From contig NZ_JMLE01000006.1 in the NCBI RefSeq assembly GCF_000685965.1, positions 1 through 64,000 on the forward strand: 64,000 nucleotides of DNA, in the 5' to 3' direction. A program made the position numbers and the translations under genes. Below, piece after piece: positions 62,761 to 64,000 of this stretch. The notes under the pieces are model-generated. The model was not told the origin of the DNA, searched no databases, and saw nothing but the letters and a program-made list of their open reading frames with translations. Position 1 is the first letter of the stretch; each line of letters begins with the position of its first letter. Source of the DNA: Arthrobacter sp. UNC362MFTsu5.1 (GTDB lineage Bacteria; Actinomycetota; Actinomycetes; Actinomycetales; Micrococcaceae).

Positions 62761-63885
62761 ATGCGCATTCTCATCGCTCCGGACAAGTTCAAAGGGTCAC
62801 TGACTGCTGCGGAGGCTGCCAGTGCCATCGCCGAGGGGGCGCTGCGCGTCTATCCGGACGCGGTGGCCACGCAGTTCCCCGTGGCCGACGGCGGGGAAGG
62901 CACCTTGGAGGCCGCCGTTGCCGCCGGCTACGAGGAACGGCTGAACGCCGTCGTCGGTCCCATCCTGGCGCCCATAGGCGCGGCCTGGGCACTCCGCAAG
63001 GATGCTTTCGGCGGAGCCACCGCTGTGATTGAAACCGCCCAGGCCTCGGGGCTGGCGCACATGGAGCCGACGCCCGCCAACGCGCTGCGCGCGCACAGCT
63101 ACGGCTGCGGCCAGCTCATCGCGGCCGCGCTGGACGCCGGGGCCACCGAAATCGTGCTGGGCGTGGGCGGCTCTGCCATGACCGACGGCGGCAGCGGCGC
63201 CCTGCGCGCATTGGGACTGAAGCCGCTGGACGCCGGCGGCAACGTGGTTCCGCTGGGCGGCGGTTCACTGGGGGATGTTGTAGGCGTTGACGTTTCCGGC
63301 CTGGACCCCCGGCTGGCTGCCGTGAAATTCCGGATCGCCGTGGACGTTCAGAACCCGCTGTTCGGAAACGACGGAGCTGCGTACGTCTTCGGTCCGCAGA
63401 AGGGTGCCGACGCGGACGCCGTGGAACTGCTGGATGCGGGGCTCCGCAACTGGGCGTCGGTTCTGCGGGAGGCCACGGGACGCGACGTCAACGTTCCCGG
63501 AGCCGGCGCGGCCGGCGGGTTCCCGGCGTCGTTCCTGGCTTTCAGCAATGCCGCCCTCGAAGGAGGCTTCGCCCTGGTGGCGGGCCTCACGGGCCTGGCG
63601 GTCCAGCTGGCCGAGGCGGACCTGGTGATCACCGGCGAGGGATCCATGGACTCGCAGTCGCTGGAGGGCAAGGCGCCCATCGCTCTGGCCGATGCAGCGC
63701 GCGAGCGGGGCATCCCGGTGATTGTGGTGGCCGGCCGCATCCTGGTCACACCGGAGGATCTGGCCAGGCACGGGGTGGTGGCCGCGGCGCAGCTGCTGGA
63801 CGTCGCTGCCAGCCCGGAAGATGCCGTCGCCAATGCCGCCAAGTACCTCACCTGGGCCACCAGCCAGGTCCTCGAAGGGGCCTGA
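62761..63885 (+). CDS. glxK: Glycerate kinase (GlxK/GarK family)
   Basis: A 374-residue glycerate 2-kinase that makes 2-phosphoglycerate from glycerate. It opens MRILIAPDKFKGSLTAAEAA, then VADGGEGTLEA, with LGVGGSAMTDGGSGALRALG and TGEGSMDSQSLEGKAP, the family's nucleotide-binding patterns. ATG 62761 is preceded by CAGGAT with 6 bp spacing, probably leaderless. It lies in glyoxylate/glycerate metabolism; neighbours do not add context. Confidence 0.92.
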   Translation: MRILIAPDKFKGSLTAAEAASAIAEGALRVYPDAVATQFPVADGGEGTLEAAVAAGYEERLNAVVGPILAPIGAAWALRKDAFGGATAVIETAQASGLAHMEPTPANALRAHSYGCGQLIAAALDAGATEIVLGVGGSAMTDGGSGALRALGLKPLDAGGNVVPLGGGSLGDVVGVDVSGLDPRLAAVKFRIAVDVQNPLFGNDGAAYVFGPQKGADADAVELLDAGLRNWASVLREATGRDVNVPGAGAAGGFPASFLAFSNAALEGGFALVAGLTGLAVQLAEADLVITGEGSMDSQSLEGKAPIALADAARERGIPVIVVAGRILVTPEDLARHGVVAAAQLLDVAASPEDAVANAAKYLTWATSQVLEGA

Positions 63886-63894
63886 CCCGGGCCG

Positions 63895-64000
63895 CTAAGC
63901 CCCGGTCTCGTAATGCGGTTCGGCCACAGGTTTGGACTCGGGCGAGCCCCGTTCGCGCAGGTAGACGGACGCGCCAACCAGCACGGCGACCGCCAGGAAT
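63895..64000 (-). CDS. Membrane protein, C-terminal end (truncated by window edge)
   Basis: The last 34 codons of a minus-strand gene ending at TAG (63895-63897). They read FLAVAVLVGASVYLRERG, a final membrane segment followed by a short polar cytoplasmic tail (SPESKPVAEPHYETGA). The protein is probably a transporter or other polytopic protein, but the visible part is too short to name. It converges on the glycerate kinase gene, with 9 bp between the ends. Confidence 0.6.
   Translation of the reverse strand, partial: FLAVAVLVGASVYLRERGSPESKPVAEPHYETGA

Overview
The window is a stretch of high-GC actinobacterial chromosome. Gene content points to Micrococcaceae, most likely Arthrobacter, Pseudarthrobacter or Paenarthrobacter: a DUF4193 protein, several DUF1508 proteins, ANTAR-domain regulators, DUF202 membrane proteins, and many genes that begin a few bases after a -10-like hexamer, as leaderless actinobacterial mRNAs do. 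The genus is an inference; no rRNA or other marker gene is present. I see no tRNA, rRNA, CRISPR array, insertion sequence or prophage.

Layout. 1-3.6 kb: the end of lipA, then an overlapping one-carbon/glycine operon (MetF-like reductase, cycA, purU). 3.6-19.9 kb: housekeeping and small unknown genes, including a GAF protein, a lytic transglycosylase, the PEP synthase regulator/ppsA pair, an SGNH hydrolase, two DUF202 proteins, two related Cys/Pro/Ala-rich anchored proteins, an isochorismatase, a sarcosine-oxidase-like enzyme and ribokinase. Two genes here are frameshifted: a membrane protein at 6.3-7.0 kb, and dedA at 18.3-19.0 kb, broken by a perfect 10-bp tandem duplication.

20-33.5 kb is a catabolic island. 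A minus-strand operon of eight genes runs from an FMNH2-dependent (LLM) monooxygenase through an amine oxidase, two flavin reductases, a SnoaL-like protein, an aldehyde dehydrogenase, a hydratase and an FAH-family enzyme. It diverges from an MFS transporter, an HpcH/HpaI aldolase, a quinone oxidoreductase and an IclR regulator. It resembles the lower part of a meta-cleavage pathway without a ring-cleavage dioxygenase, so the LLM enzyme may open the ring. A GTTC-N7-GAAC palindrome recurs at four promoters, and a related GAAC-N5-GTTC element lies before iclR. These sites also flank a group of five tiny genes, one of which encodes a 41-residue peptide with a Cys-rich end.

35-41.5 kb: a GntR regulator with a clear palindromic operator, followed by pxpA, an MHS transporter, a pxpB-pxpC fusion and a biotin carboxylase/biotin-carrier protein. 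Together these match the domain set of urea carboxylase split over several genes. 41.6-56.3 kb: small regulators (ArsR, TetR, PAS-ANTAR), a bile-acid:sodium symporter, a SulP transporter coupled to a RelA/SpoT-type synthetase, NhaA, a persulfide dioxygenase-rhodanese fusion behind a CsoR/CstR-like operator, and sugar/phosphate enzymes.

56.3-61.8 kb is a signalling cluster: a GGDEF-EAL protein, two related STAS-like proteins, a TPR protein, a 51-residue secreted peptide with its own promoter and terminator, and a hybrid histidine kinase. The divergent TPR protein/exported peptide pair looks like a peptide quorum-sensing module and is the most interesting candidate system here. The window ends with a methyltransferase, glycerate kinase and the tail of a membrane protein.
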